A program made the position numbers and the translations under genes. A stretch of DNA of 26,430 nt from Bacillota bacterium (lineage in GTDB: Bacteria; Bacillota; Clostridia; Peptostreptococcales; Anaerovoracaceae), in the NCBI GenBank assembly GCA_016284485.1, contig JAEEOX010000134.1, positions 1-26,430 on the forward strand, read 5' to 3'. The notes beneath the pieces are model-generated. The model was not told where the DNA came from. It did not search any database and worked only from the letters and a program-made list of their open reading frames with translations. Position 1 is the stretch's first letter. Each line of letters starts with the position of its first letter. Positions 16,482 to 23,786 of the stretch are shown here, piece by piece.

Positions 16482-18485
16482 CTAATTCTTCCTTGCAGGG
16501 TGGTATGTTGTGACTATGTCCTCCACCTGAAGGAGAAGTTTTTTCTCCTCGTTGGCAAAGGCTGTGTCCATAAGGGACATGAGTTTGTTGAGGAACTCGT
16601 CCTTATCGAAGGCCACCGGCTTTCCGATGAAGATCCTGTCACTGGCGGTCTTGGAAAGACCCTCCTCCGACATGAGCTTCTCCTCGTAGAGCTTCTCGCC
16701 CTCTCTGAGTCCTGTGTATTCTATCTTGATATCCACACCGGGTTTAAGACCCGAAAGTCTGATAAGGTTGTTGGCAAGATCCACGATCTTCACCGGGTCT
16801 CCCATGTCCAGCACGAAGATCTCTCCGCCTGTGGCGTAGGTGCCTGCCAGCATCACCAGACTGACCGCTTCAGGAATGGTCATGAAGTATCTGATGATGT
16901 CCGGATGGGTCACCGTCACGGGACCGCCGTGCTCTATCTGTTTCTTGAAGATTGGGATCACGGAGCCATGGCTTCCAAGGACGTTTCCGAACCTCACCGC
17001 GGCGAACTCCGTGCAGATGTTCTTAAGGTCGGCGGCCTCCTCTTCATCGTAGAGAGAACCGTACCAGCCCTGCCTGTCCAGAAGCCTGAACAGGTCTTCC
17101 TGCCTGCCGTTCCGTATCTTCTCGTCGAAGCACTGGATGACCATCTCGCACATCCTCTTGGAGGCTCCCATGATGTTGGTGGGATTCACGGCCTTGTCCG
17201 TGGAGATCAGTATGAACTTCTCACAGCGGCAGGCCATGGCGGCATATGCGGTGTTATAGGTGCCCAGTACGTTGTTCTTGATAGCCTCGCAGGGGCTGTT
17301 CTCCATGAGGGGCACGTGTTTGTGCGCGGCAGCATGGTATACGATGTCAGGATGATAGGTGCTGAACACCTCGTACATCTTCCTGGAATCTCTGACTGAT
17401 CCGATGAGCACCACCAGATCCATGGTGGGATATTTCTCCCTGAGCTCCAGCTGGATCTCATAGGTGGTATTCTCGTACACGTCGAAGATGATCAGCTGCT
17501 TCGGATCGTGAGCTGCCACCTGTCTGCAGAGCTCGGAGCCGATGCTTCCGCCTCCGCCTGTTACCAGTACCACCTTGTTCCTGATGCCGTCGAAGACCTC
17601 GCCCATGTTCATCCTTACGGGGTCGCGGCCAAGAAGGTCCTCGATGTCCACGTCCTTGAGGTCATTGACTGTGACCTCATCGTTTACGAACTGGTACATT
17701 CCGGGAATGTTCTTGAGTTCGCAGTCCGTCTCCTTGCAGATGTTCAGGATGTCACGCCTCTGCTGGCGTGTGGCGCTGGGTATGGCCAGGTATATCTTGT
17801 TGACGTCGAATTTTTTGACGTTCAGAAGGATGTCGTTGCGGTCGCCCACCACCGGTACTCCTTCAATGTATCTGTTCCACTTGTTGGGATTGTCGTCGAT
17901 GAAGCAGACGACCTTGCCGTTGTACTCTCTGCTCTTGTTGACGTCCCTGATCAGAGCGCTTCCGTTCTCGCCGGCACCTATTATCATGATGCGGTCGCCG
18001 TTCTTCTTTGAGGCTTCGCTGGCCTTGGTCAGAAGTTCCACGAACCGGTAGGCGAAACGTATTCCCAGCACCAGTATGAGCTGGAACACCGCGCCCATCA
18101 CGTAGTATGAGAAAGGCATCCTGGTGTATGACGGCGAGATGTGCCTAATGACTATGGTTATGGCAACGAAGTGGAAAACCATAGTTATCAGGTTGGCTTC
18201 CGTCACCCTCAGAAGCTCGGCGTAGCTGGCGAACCGCCAGATGCTCCGGTAGAGGTTGAACAGGATGAATATCACGATGCAGAAGAGCACGTATACAGGC
18301 ATGAGCTTCAGCCATGCGTTGAAATATGTGCCCGGTATGGCGTTGATCCTCAGGTCGAACCTGAGAAGAAGCGCGGCAAAGTAGGACCCCGCGGTGGCGA
18401 AAATATCGTACACCACCAGGAATCCGGCTATGATCTGCCAATGTTGTAAGGATTTAGGCTTTGCAGTTTTCTCTCTTTTAATCAT
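16482..18485 (-). CDS. pglF: Membrane-anchored UDP-GlcNAc 4,6-dehydratase (WbpM/PglF/CapD family)
   Basis: First gene of the operon. From ATG 18485 it encodes 667 residues (MIKREKTAKPKSLQHWQIIA). A GTG at 18518 would add 11 residues but has no ribosome binding site and sits about 12 nt from the predicted transcript start. Four N-terminal membrane helices lead into a first Rossmann domain (IMIIGAGENGSALIRDV) and then the catalytic SDR domain: VVLVTGGGGSIGSELC, AAAHKHVPLME, and STDKAVNPTNIMGASKR. The last has Met in place of the SDR tyrosine, which is normal for this long family. It makes UDP-4-keto-6-deoxy-HexNAc, the substrate for the aminotransferase next door. An extra segment of about 30 residues (around NGRQEDLFRLLDRQGWYGSL) interrupts the domain before AAVRFGNVLGSHGSV. 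Confidence 0.92.
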   Translation of the reverse strand: MIKREKTAKPKSLQHWQIIAGFLVVYDIFATAGSYFAALLLRFDLRINAIPGTYFNAWLKLMPVYVLFCIVIFILFNLYRSIWRFASYAELLRVTEANLITMVFHFVAITIVIRHISPSYTRMPFSYYVMGAVFQLILVLGIRFAYRFVELLTKASEASKKNGDRIMIIGAGENGSALIRDVNKSREYNGKVVCFIDDNPNKWNRYIEGVPVVGDRNDILLNVKKFDVNKIYLAIPSATRQQRRDILNICKETDCELKNIPGMYQFVNDEVTVNDLKDVDIEDLLGRDPVRMNMGEVFDGIRNKVVLVTGGGGSIGSELCRQVAAHDPKQLIIFDVYENTTYEIQLELREKYPTMDLVVLIGSVRDSRKMYEVFSTYHPDIVYHAAAHKHVPLMENSPCEAIKNNVLGTYNTAYAAMACRCEKFILISTDKAVNPTNIMGASKRMCEMVIQCFDEKIRNGRQEDLFRLLDRQGWYGSLYDEEEAADLKNICTEFAAVRFGNVLGSHGSVIPIFKKQIEHGGPVTVTHPDIIRYFMTIPEAVSLVMLAGTYATGGEIFVLDMGDPVKIVDLANNLIRLSGLKPGVDIKIEYTGLREGEKLYEEKLMSEEGLSKTASDRIFIGKPVAFDKDEFLNKLMSLMDTAFANEEKKLLLQVEDIVTTYHPARKN

Positions 18486-18494
18486 CAGCTCTCT

Positions 18495-18515
18495 GCCTGA
18501 GTCGACAGGCTCCTT
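18495..18515 (-). promoter_or_regulatory. Leader hairpin between AAGGAG and the operon's first ATG
   Basis: In the mRNA of the polysaccharide operon a Shine-Dalgarno-like AAGGAG (18515-18510) lies too far (24 nt) from the ATG at 18485. Directly after it a 5-bp stem GCCTG/CAGGC with a 6-nt loop (18510-18495) can form. Folding it would leave only about 9 nt between AAGGA and ATG, a normal spacing. This may set the translation start or regulate it. It is a short structure, so I hold this loosely. Confidence 0.4.
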
Positions 18516-18533
18516 CACATAATTTTTCAGTCT

Positions 18534-18562
18534 ATTATACCAAATAATGGCGGTATATACAA
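18534..18562 (-). promoter_or_regulatory. Sigma-A promoter of the polysaccharide operon
   Basis: On the minus strand TTGTAT (18562-18557), a 17-nt spacer and a perfect TATAAT (18539-18534) face the dehydratase gene. The start of transcription would be near 18528. No other clear promoter was seen within the following genes, most of which overlap, so this site probably serves the whole leftward operon. Confidence 0.75.
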
Positions 18563-18589
18563 GGAAATAATAGGTTTTTGGGTTGCTCC

Positions 18590-18613
18590 GGAGGGCTTGT
18601 CAAAGTGCCCTCC
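18590..18613. promoter_or_regulatory. 7-bp perfect inverted repeat over the pcp -35 region (operator candidate)
   Basis: GGAGGGC (18590-18596) and GCCCTCC (18607-18613) form a perfect inverted repeat separated by 10 nt. It covers the -35 box and the first half of the spacer of the pcp promoter. It is 28 bp from the -35 box of the divergent polysaccharide promoter. No T-run follows on either strand, so it is not an intrinsic terminator. A repressor or activator site is the best guess. Confidence 0.45.
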
Positions 18614-18625
18614 TGCCTGTAAAAT
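18597..18625 (+). promoter_or_regulatory. Sigma-A promoter for pcp
   Basis: TTGTCA (18597-18602), 17-nt spacer, TAAAAT (18620-18625), about 40 nt upstream of the pcp ATG. It is divergent from the polysaccharide operon promoter. Confidence 0.7.
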
Positions 18626-18663
18626 ACTTATGTAAAACAACCTTCCGAAAGGACTTCAGCCAC

Positions 18664-19266
18664 ATGAAAAAACTGCTGCTCACAGCCTTTGAATCCTTCG
18701 GCGGTGAGAATGTGAATTCCTCACTTCTGACCCTGACCGCCCTGCCCGACGCCATCGGCGACTTCAGACTCATCAAGATGGTGGTCCCCGTCATCTTCGG
18801 CTTCGCCGGAAAGACCGTCACAGACGCCGCACTTAAGTTCCAGCCGGACGTGATCCTGTGCCTGGGTCAGGCCGACGGCCGCAGAGACGTGACCCCCGAA
18901 AAGATCGGCATCAACCTGAGAAACGCCCGCTTTCCGGACAATGCCGGGCTGGAGCCTGTGAATGAGGTCATCGTTCAGGACGGACCGGACGGCATCTTCA
19001 CCGGGCTTCCGGTATCTGACATGGCGGAAGCCGTACGCAGCGCGGGAATCCCCGCTTCTGTTTCATATTCTGCCGGGACCTTCGTGTGCAATGACCTGTT
19101 CTACACTCTTCTGGAGCGTTTCAGGGGCACCGGTATCCAGGTGGGATTCATCCACCTTCCCCTCACCCCGGAACAGGCAGCTGCAAGACCGGAGCCACAG
19201 CCGCCTTCGCTTACCGTGGACCAGATGGCCGCAGCGGTGGAGGCAGCCATAAAGTCCATAAGCTGA
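18664..19266 (+). CDS. pcp: Pyroglutamyl-peptidase I (pyrrolidone-carboxylate peptidase)
   Basis: A 200-residue cytoplasmic cysteine peptidase (family C15) that removes N-terminal pyroglutamate from peptides. It starts MKKLLLTAFESFGGENVNSS, the family's first strand and GG-x-N-x-S loop. The catalytic triad can be read: Glu79 in VTPEKIGINLRNAR, Cys142 in SAGTFVCNDLFY and His164 in GFIHLPLTP. The length matches the family (about 200-215). The ATG at 18664 has AAAGGA upstream. The frame is open upstream to 18583, but that stretch lies over the promoter and is not coding. The next gene starts 47 nt downstream and is probably cotranscribed. Confidence 0.93.
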   Translation: MKKLLLTAFESFGGENVNSSLLTLTALPDAIGDFRLIKMVVPVIFGFAGKTVTDAALKFQPDVILCLGQADGRRDVTPEKIGINLRNARFPDNAGLEPVNEVIVQDGPDGIFTGLPVSDMAEAVRSAGIPASVSYSAGTFVCNDLFYTLLERFRGTGIQVGFIHLPLTPEQAAARPEPQPPSLTVDQMAAAVEAAIKSIS

Positions 19267-19313
19267 ACTTATCTCCCTGTTTCCCGGCAAAACTCGTACA
19301 AAAGGAGACATAG

Positions 19314-20171
19314 TTGTCTATACAGCACCTTATCGGAGCCGCTTTCCTTGCGGCAGGAATAATATATGCCATATACATTTTAAGAGACGCTCTGTCTGAC
19401 CGTGGATCTTTTGCGGCACAGAGAGGCAGTTTCAAAGGCACACTGGCGGCGGAAGCCATAGTGTATTTTTTGTGCACCATCGGGATATCCGACTTCGTCA
19501 TGAACACCAACGTGGTGCGTAAGCTGAAGCTGGCCGATCCCGAGACCCTCCCGGACTGCCTGATCACATCGGGCATCGTGCCGGGAGCCTTCATCGCCTT
19601 CCTCTATCTCAGAAACGCCCCCACTGTGGATACCGCCACGCTTCTGGTATTCATGGGATGCCTTGCTCTGGGCAGTTTCCTGGGCTCCCTGGCAGTGGGC
19701 AGGATGAACGGCGAGGCCATCAGGAAGGCCCTGGTCATCCTGCTGACAGCGGCCATGGCGGCCCTGATCGTGAGAATGATCCTGAGTTCAGGCGCACCGG
19801 GAACTGCCACCTCTCTTTCAGGCTGGAAGCTGGCGCTTCTGGGCGGTCTCACTCTGGTATTCGGCTTCACTAACATGCTGGGGATCCCCGCGAAGCCCTT
19901 CACCACCACCGCCCTCATGCTCCTTGGGATGTCTCCCATCACCACCCTCACCCTGCTTCTCGGGAGCGTTCCTATCTCGGTGGTCACCGGCGGCATCAAT
20001 GTGGTTCGCCGCAAGCGCTACAACAAAAAACTGGCCGTCTCGGCTGTGACGGCAGGCTGCGTCACCGCCTTCATCGGCACCATGCTGGCCATATCCATAA
20101 ACGCGGTCGCGCTCATCATAATACTGATAGGCGTGATACTCATCGCAGTCATAAGTCTCATAAAAAAATAG
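19314..20171 (+). CDS. TauE/SafE-family membrane transporter
   Basis: A 285-residue membrane protein with about 8 hydrophobic segments. Two similar halves can be seen: an N-terminal half ending in LGSFLGSLAVGRMNG and a C-terminal half with FTNMLGIPAKPFTTTALMLL and LLLGSVPISVVTGGINVV. The repeated glycine-rich, proline-kinked pattern is that of the TauE/SafE (sulfite/sulfonate exporter-like) family; true substrates of most members are unknown. The start is TTG at 19314 with AAGGAG six nt before it. It follows pcp closely and ends inside a strong terminator. Nothing else links it to peptide metabolism. Confidence 0.78.
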   Translation: MSIQHLIGAAFLAAGIIYAIYILRDALSDRGSFAAQRGSFKGTLAAEAIVYFLCTIGISDFVMNTNVVRKLKLADPETLPDCLITSGIVPGAFIAFLYLRNAPTVDTATLLVFMGCLALGSFLGSLAVGRMNGEAIRKALVILLTAAMAALIVRMILSSGAPGTATSLSGWKLALLGGLTLVFGFTNMLGIPAKPFTTTALMLLGMSPITTLTLLLGSVPISVVTGGINVVRRKRYNKKLAVSAVTAGCVTAFIGTMLAISINAVALIIILIGVILIAVISLIKK

Positions 20172-20193
20172 CGGGCACGGAGCCCGCTTTTTT
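20162..20193. terminator. Bidirectional intrinsic terminator between the TauE-like gene and rsgA
   Basis: GCGGGC (20171-20176) pairs with GCCCGC (20182-20187) across a 5-nt loop and is followed by TTTTTT on the plus strand. On the minus strand the same hairpin is followed by TATTTTTTTA, from the A-rich end of the transporter gene. It can therefore end both convergent transcripts. A second hairpin (GGGAAGG/CCTTCCC, 20197-20214) covers the rsgA stop codon. Confidence 0.88.
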
Positions 20194-20204
20194 ATCGGGA
20201 AGGG

Positions 20205-21173
20205 TCACCTTCCCTTCTTGTACATTTTGATCGATCTGGAGATCTCTTTCTTTTTGGCGTAATTATTGGTGTTTTCCTGTCCCAGACTCCTGTAGAGCAT
20301 GTATCTTTTGCGGGACAGCTCGCCGCTGGCAATGGCTGCCTTCACGGCGCAGCCCGGCTCAGTCTCATGACGGCAGTTTCTGAATCTGCACCTGTTTTCC
20401 AGTTCGATTATGTCGGCAAAGGTATCCTCTATTCCATCTTCAGTCCCGGCCATGCCTATCTCCCGCATGCCCGGAGTGTCTATGACGAAAGCTCCGTTCC
20501 CCAGCCGTATCAGCTGGCGGTGGGTGGTGGTATGCCTGCCCTTGGAATCTGTCTCCCGGATGGCACCGGTACCCATTATCTCCCGGCCCGCCACGGCATT
20601 GATGAGGGTGGACTTGCCTGCGCCGGAGGATCCCATCAGGCAGACGGTCCTGCCCGGAGCGAAGTATTCCTTAAGTTCCTCCATGCCGATACCCAGCAGA
20701 GCCGACACCGCGTGGACCCGGATCTTTTCCGAAATGGTCTCCACCTCCGTGACGAACCTTCCCACGTTGGTGCAGAGATCCGCCTTGGTCAGCACCGCCA
20801 CCGGCACCGCGCCGCCCTGGAGGGCCACGCTGGCATACCGGGCGATCCGGTTGTAGTTATAGTCATCGTTCAGGGACGTGACTATGAAGCAGTAGTCCAC
20901 GTTTGCCACCATGTACTGCATCACCCCTGTCTTAGCCTGGTCAGGCCTCTGAAGCAGGGACGTCCTGGGGCAGACGGATTGTATCACCGAGTCCCCCATG
21001 GGATTGTGGATGAATCTCACATAGTCGCCCACCACCGGCAGCCTGTCCGCCGTCTCAGCGTAGAAACTGCCCTTCAGCCTTGCAATTATCTCCTGTTCCT
21101 CAAAATATACCGCGAAACTGTTCTTCCTCACTTCTGAGATCCTTCCCAGTTTCTCCTTGTTATCATTGTTCAT
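20205..21173 (-). CDS. rsgA: RsgA/YjeQ-family ribosome-assembly GTPase
   Basis: A 322-residue circularly permuted GTPase involved in late 30S subunit maturation. With the start at 21173 (MNNDNKEKLGRISEV) the order is: OB-fold domain; G4 TKAD at about 129-132; G1 P-loop GSSGAGKST at 181-189; G3 DTPG at 232-235; and a zinc-binding knuckle Cys262, Cys267, His269, Cys275. The basic tail (NNYAKKKEISRSIKMYKKGR) is longer than in the classical ~290-residue form, as in the longer clostridial version. AAGGAGG lies 7 nt from this ATG and 4 nt from a second ATG at 21176, either of which may be used. The frame continues open upstream, but that part belongs to the structured leader. Confidence 0.92.
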   Translation of the reverse strand: MNNDNKEKLGRISEVRKNSFAVYFEEQEIIARLKGSFYAETADRLPVVGDYVRFIHNPMGDSVIQSVCPRTSLLQRPDQAKTGVMQYMVANVDYCFIVTSLNDDYNYNRIARYASVALQGGAVPVAVLTKADLCTNVGRFVTEVETISEKIRVHAVSALLGIGMEELKEYFAPGRTVCLMGSSGAGKSTLINAVAGREIMGTGAIRETDSKGRHTTTHRQLIRLGNGAFVIDTPGMREIGMAGTEDGIEDTFADIIELENRCRFRNCRHETEPGCAVKAAIASGELSRKRYMLYRSLGQENTNNYAKKKEISRSIKMYKKGR

Positions 21174-21225
21174 CATATCGCCTCCTTCATGTAGTGAGAA
21201 AACTGCATACCTGAGACGACCCCGC

Positions 21226-21260
21226 AAAAAAACCGCAGCAACAACCACGGTCCCTCAAAA
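21226..21260 (-). terminator. Second hairpin/U-run in the rsgA leader
   Basis: A weaker stem (GACCG with CGGTT, about 11-nt loop) is followed on the minus strand by seven T (21232-21226), about 50 nt before the rsgA start. GGACCGTGG is a near repeat of the 5' arm of the first hairpin. It could act as a second attenuator; alone it looks weak. Confidence 0.4.
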
Positions 21261-21265
21261 GCACT

Positions 21266-21292
21266 AAAAAACCGTGACGAAAAGGCCACGGT
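21266..21292 (-). terminator. Attenuator-type terminator in the rsgA leader
   Basis: On the minus strand ACCGTG (21292-21287) pairs with CACGGT (21276-21271) around a 10-nt loop, and is followed by TTTTT (21270-21266). It lies between the leader peptide and rsgA, i.e. inside the transcript from the promoter at 21428-21456, so it would stop transcription before rsgA unless prevented. Confidence 0.65.
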
Positions 21293-21320
21293 CCGATGAT
21301 CCGTAATAGTCTTGTCAGAA

Positions 21321-21386
21321 CTAAAACTCTGAAACCGAGGTCGCCATAACGTATTCAGCTGCAATATCCGTTCTCTTTACGGTCAT
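21321..21386 (-). CDS. 21-codon leader peptide upstream of rsgA
   Basis: A short frame starts at ATG 21386-21384 with GAGGT seven nt upstream (21398-21394). It encodes 21 residues (MTVKRTDIAA... ending SVSEF) and ends at TAG 21323-21321. A stem TCAGA/TCTGA overlaps the stop codon, and the terminator hairpin begins about 28 nt later. Start about 35 nt from the predicted transcription start, good ribosome site and following terminator are the marks of a regulatory leader peptide. No homologue known to me. Confidence 0.55.
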   Translation of the reverse strand: MTVKRTDIAAEYVMATSVSEF

Positions 21387-21427
21387 TATGATTACCTCAC
21401 TTTCCTAAGTATTTTCTCACTGGTTGA

Positions 21428-21456
21428 AGTGTACCAGAGATGGAGTGGAATGTCAA
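21428..21456 (-). promoter_or_regulatory. Sigma-A promoter for the rsgA leader transcript
   Basis: On the minus strand a perfect TTGACA (21456-21451), 17-nt spacer and TACACT (21433-21428). It lies about 20 nt beyond the response-regulator stop codon and about 255 nt from the rsgA start, giving a leader of about 245 nt. Confidence 0.78.
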
Positions 21457-21474
21457 TGTATGGCTCCGGCGCAG

Positions 21475-22149
21475 TCATTTGACAGGGATCCTATACAGCA
21501 TGCATGGTCTGCCTCCGGTCTCATAGTTCATCCTTCCCTGGACCTCGCCTATATCCACAAGATAATTCATGTATTTGCGGACAGTCACCACTGAAAGTTC
21601 TGTCTTTTCAGAGATCTCCTCCCCTGTGAGCCATTCCCCGGAAACGGCAAGACAATTCTTGAGCTTTTCTCTGGTCTTATCCTGTATGCCTTTGGGCTCA
21701 TGATCCTTATTGACCGGTGATGTGTTTCCCAGAAGGATATCGATATTTTTCTGGTCCAGGGAGCTCTCCTTGTCCAGCACCTGCTTGCTGTTCCTGAACT
21801 TCTCCAGAGCCTGAATGAATCTGTCAAAAGTAAAGGGCTTCACCAGATAGTCGACTGCGCCGAGCCTTATGGCGTCTTCCACAGTCTTGATATCATTTGC
21901 CGCGGTCACCATTATGACTGATACCGGTATATCCTTCTCCCTGATCTTCTTAAGGGTCTCTATCCCATCCATGCGAGGCATGTACACGTCCATTATGACG
22001 AGATCCACAGGATCACCCTCAAGCAGCGTCAGCGCATCCTCACCGTTCGTGCATCTGTACGCCACAGAAAAGTCCCTGCTTCGGTTCACGAATTGTTCAT
22101 TGATCATTGCGACCATGGGATCGTCTTCTACTATCATGACCTTATACAT
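21475..22149 (-). CDS. Response regulator of the CitB/DcuR/MalR type
   Basis: A 224-residue regulator beginning MYKVMIVEDDPMVAMINEQF. Receiver-domain residues are visible: acidic pocket Glu8-Asp9-Asp10, phospho-acceptor Asp54 (VIMDVYMP), Thr82 and Lys104 (LVKPF). The C-terminal half has a helix-turn-helix segment GEEISEKTELSVVTVRKYM followed by a winged part, as in CitB/DcuR. The ATG at 22149 overlaps the kinase gene by 8 bp; GGAGG lies upstream within the kinase's last codons. It is the partner of that kinase. The likely target is the divergent SemiSWEET cassette or the kinase's own promoter (inference). No terminator follows before the rsgA promoter. Confidence 0.9.
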   Translation of the reverse strand: MYKVMIVEDDPMVAMINEQFVNRSRDFSVAYRCTNGEDALTLLEGDPVDLVIMDVYMPRMDGIETLKKIREKDIPVSVIMVTAANDIKTVEDAIRLGAVDYLVKPFTFDRFIQALEKFRNSKQVLDKESSLDQKNIDILLGNTSPVNKDHEPKGIQDKTREKLKNCLAVSGEWLTGEEISEKTELSVVTVRKYMNYLVDIGEVQGRMNYETGGRPCMLYRIPVK

Positions 22150-23746
22150 TCCTGTTTTTTCCTCCGTCAAATTCAAGAATGAATGTAGTCCCTTCGCCTT
22201 CCTGAGATCTTACGTCTATTCGGCCTCCGTATGCCTCAGTCAGGGACTTTACCTGGTGGAGGCCTATGCCTCTGCCATCTCCCTTAGTGGAAAAACCGTT
22301 CTCAAAAATGTGTTCCAGGTTTTCTTCACTTATTCCCGGTCCGTTGTCTTCAACCTTTATCTTCAGGTTTCCGTCATTCGAAAACACGCCGACTCTGAGT
22401 TCTTTGTTTTTGTTCTTGGACGGGAAGGTGCTTCCTTTGCCGTTCATGGCATCGAATGCATTGTCTATCAGATTGCCCGTGAGAGTGACCAGTACGTCAT
22501 CCGGCAGCCGCACATCCTGTGCATCGAGACTGCTGTCTTTATCAAAGGTGAATCTGACGTTAAGTTCTGACGCCCTGGCATTCTTGCCTATTAGAAGGGC
22601 GGCAAGAGACGGACAGTTGACTCGTTTCATTATCTCACTGATGGTCTCTCTCTGCACCATGGTGATATTCTGTATGTAATTCAGAGCTTCATCATACATT
22701 TCCATCTGGATAAGTCCCATGATGACGTGAAGCTTGTTGGTAAAATCGTGATTGTTCGCCCTCATGGAATCAACCAGGAACCTGGTGCCGGCCAGATCTT
22801 CTGCCAGACGGGTGTACTCGGTCCTGTCATGCATTATACCTACTGCACCTACTGCCTTGCCGTCTTCGGTCAGAGGGTGTCTGTCCATGATGATATCAAC
22901 GTCATTGTGGAGATTGACCGGGATGGACGCTTCCTTTTCTCCATTGCCCAGTATGCCGGAGATCAGTTTCGCTCCGGATGACATCTGTTCGTCATCTTCC
23001 CTGCCCCCGGATATCATCTCTGAAGCAGCTCCGTTCATGAAAAGAATTTCGGAATCAGCATTTACCGCTATAACACCTTCATCCAGCGATTCCAGGATTC
23101 CATCCCTTATCTTATACATGGCCGAAAAGACGTCCGGCTCGAAGCCCATAAGGCTGTCACTCACCTTCCTGGATATCCTCATGGAGATCAGAAACTCTGC
23201 TGCGATGGCAATAAGGATCACGCCCAAGAAAATGAACAGAACCTTGAAATTCCTTTCTCTGATGTTGGACATAAGCATTACGGTCATAACGAAACCGGAT
23301 GTCTTGCCGTCCGGTCCTTCGATGACCGCGTAGGCTCTCCGTTGAGGCCCCGACGGGCCCTCTTCATTTACCACATAGCACGGACCGTTTTTTGCGAAGT
23401 CAGGTATGGTACCGTCATAGACCGTTCCCATGAGCTCGTGATTGGAGTGATAAAGTCTCACATTGTCTGTTCCGACTACGGATATGACGTCTATTTCCCT
23501 CATAGAGCCTTTCAGGGTGTCCAGTTCCCGGATCATTTCTTCCTGTGTCATTCCGGCCTCACTCATGATCTGCCCCATGTGCGCGGCGGACTCCGCAGCG
23601 TTTTTCAAAGTCACATCTCTTTGATTTGAACCATCGCGGATGCTGAAATATATGCCGAAAGCTCCCAGGATCAGGGCTAGGACTATGACCATCACCAACT
23701 GTACAGCGAAATTATATTTTTTTAGTATGAACCTGTCTTTTTTCAA
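22142..23746 (-). CDS. Sensor histidine kinase of the CitA/DcuS family
   Basis: A 534-residue membrane kinase. TM1 spans about 12-35, an external sensor region of about 130 residues follows (sCache/PASp-like, with YHSNHELMGTVYDG and PSGPQRRAYAVI), and TM2 lies at about 167-189. A cytoplasmic PAS domain (about 215-310, GVIAVNADSEILFMN) precedes a SpoOB-type phosphoacceptor segment, RANNHDFTNKLHVIMGLIQ, with His333. HATPase motifs follow: NLIDNAFDAM, DNGPGIS and GRGIGLHQVK. This family senses small carboxylates such as citrate, malate or fumarate; here the ligand is unknown. The start is TTG 23746 (AGGT seven nt upstream), right before the basic KKDRFILKKY stretch. Confidence 0.93.
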   Translation of the reverse strand: MKKDRFILKKYNFAVQLVMVIVLALILGAFGIYFSIRDGSNQRDVTLKNAAESAAHMGQIMSEAGMTQEEMIRELDTLKGSMREIDVISVVGTDNVRLYHSNHELMGTVYDGTIPDFAKNGPCYVVNEEGPSGPQRRAYAVIEGPDGKTSGFVMTVMLMSNIRERNFKVLFIFLGVILIAIAAEFLISMRISRKVSDSLMGFEPDVFSAMYKIRDGILESLDEGVIAVNADSEILFMNGAASEMISGGREDDEQMSSGAKLISGILGNGEKEASIPVNLHNDVDIIMDRHPLTEDGKAVGAVGIMHDRTEYTRLAEDLAGTRFLVDSMRANNHDFTNKLHVIMGLIQMEMYDEALNYIQNITMVQRETISEIMKRVNCPSLAALLIGKNARASELNVRFTFDKDSSLDAQDVRLPDDVLVTLTGNLIDNAFDAMNGKGSTFPSKNKNKELRVGVFSNDGNLKIKVEDNGPGISEENLEHIFENGFSTKGDGRGIGLHQVKSLTEAYGGRIDVRSQEGEGTTFILEFDGGKNRNV

Positions 23747-23786
23747 TCGTCTTACCTAAACTGTGGGGAACACTTTTGTCATAGCA

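Noticed and set aside
18486..18518. GTG start at 18518 for the dehydratase
   Set aside because: It has no Shine-Dalgarno and lies about 12 nt from the predicted transcript start; the added residues do not look like the family. It is not fully excluded.
18590..18613. Inverted repeat as intrinsic terminator
   Set aside because: No T-run follows on either strand and it lies within a promoter.
18583..18663. N-terminal extension of pcp
   Set aside because: It covers the promoter and operator region, and the family starts at MKKLLLTAFESFG.
21173..21364. 63-codon minus-strand frame ending at the rsgA start
   Set aside because: It would start at TTG without a good ribosome site and runs through both terminator hairpins; the 21-codon frame has a much better start. 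It could still be a coupled frame.
22150..22176. TTG start at 22176 for the response regulator
   Set aside because: Receiver domains of this family start close to MYKVMIVEDD; the ATG at 22149 fits and overlaps the kinase stop normally.
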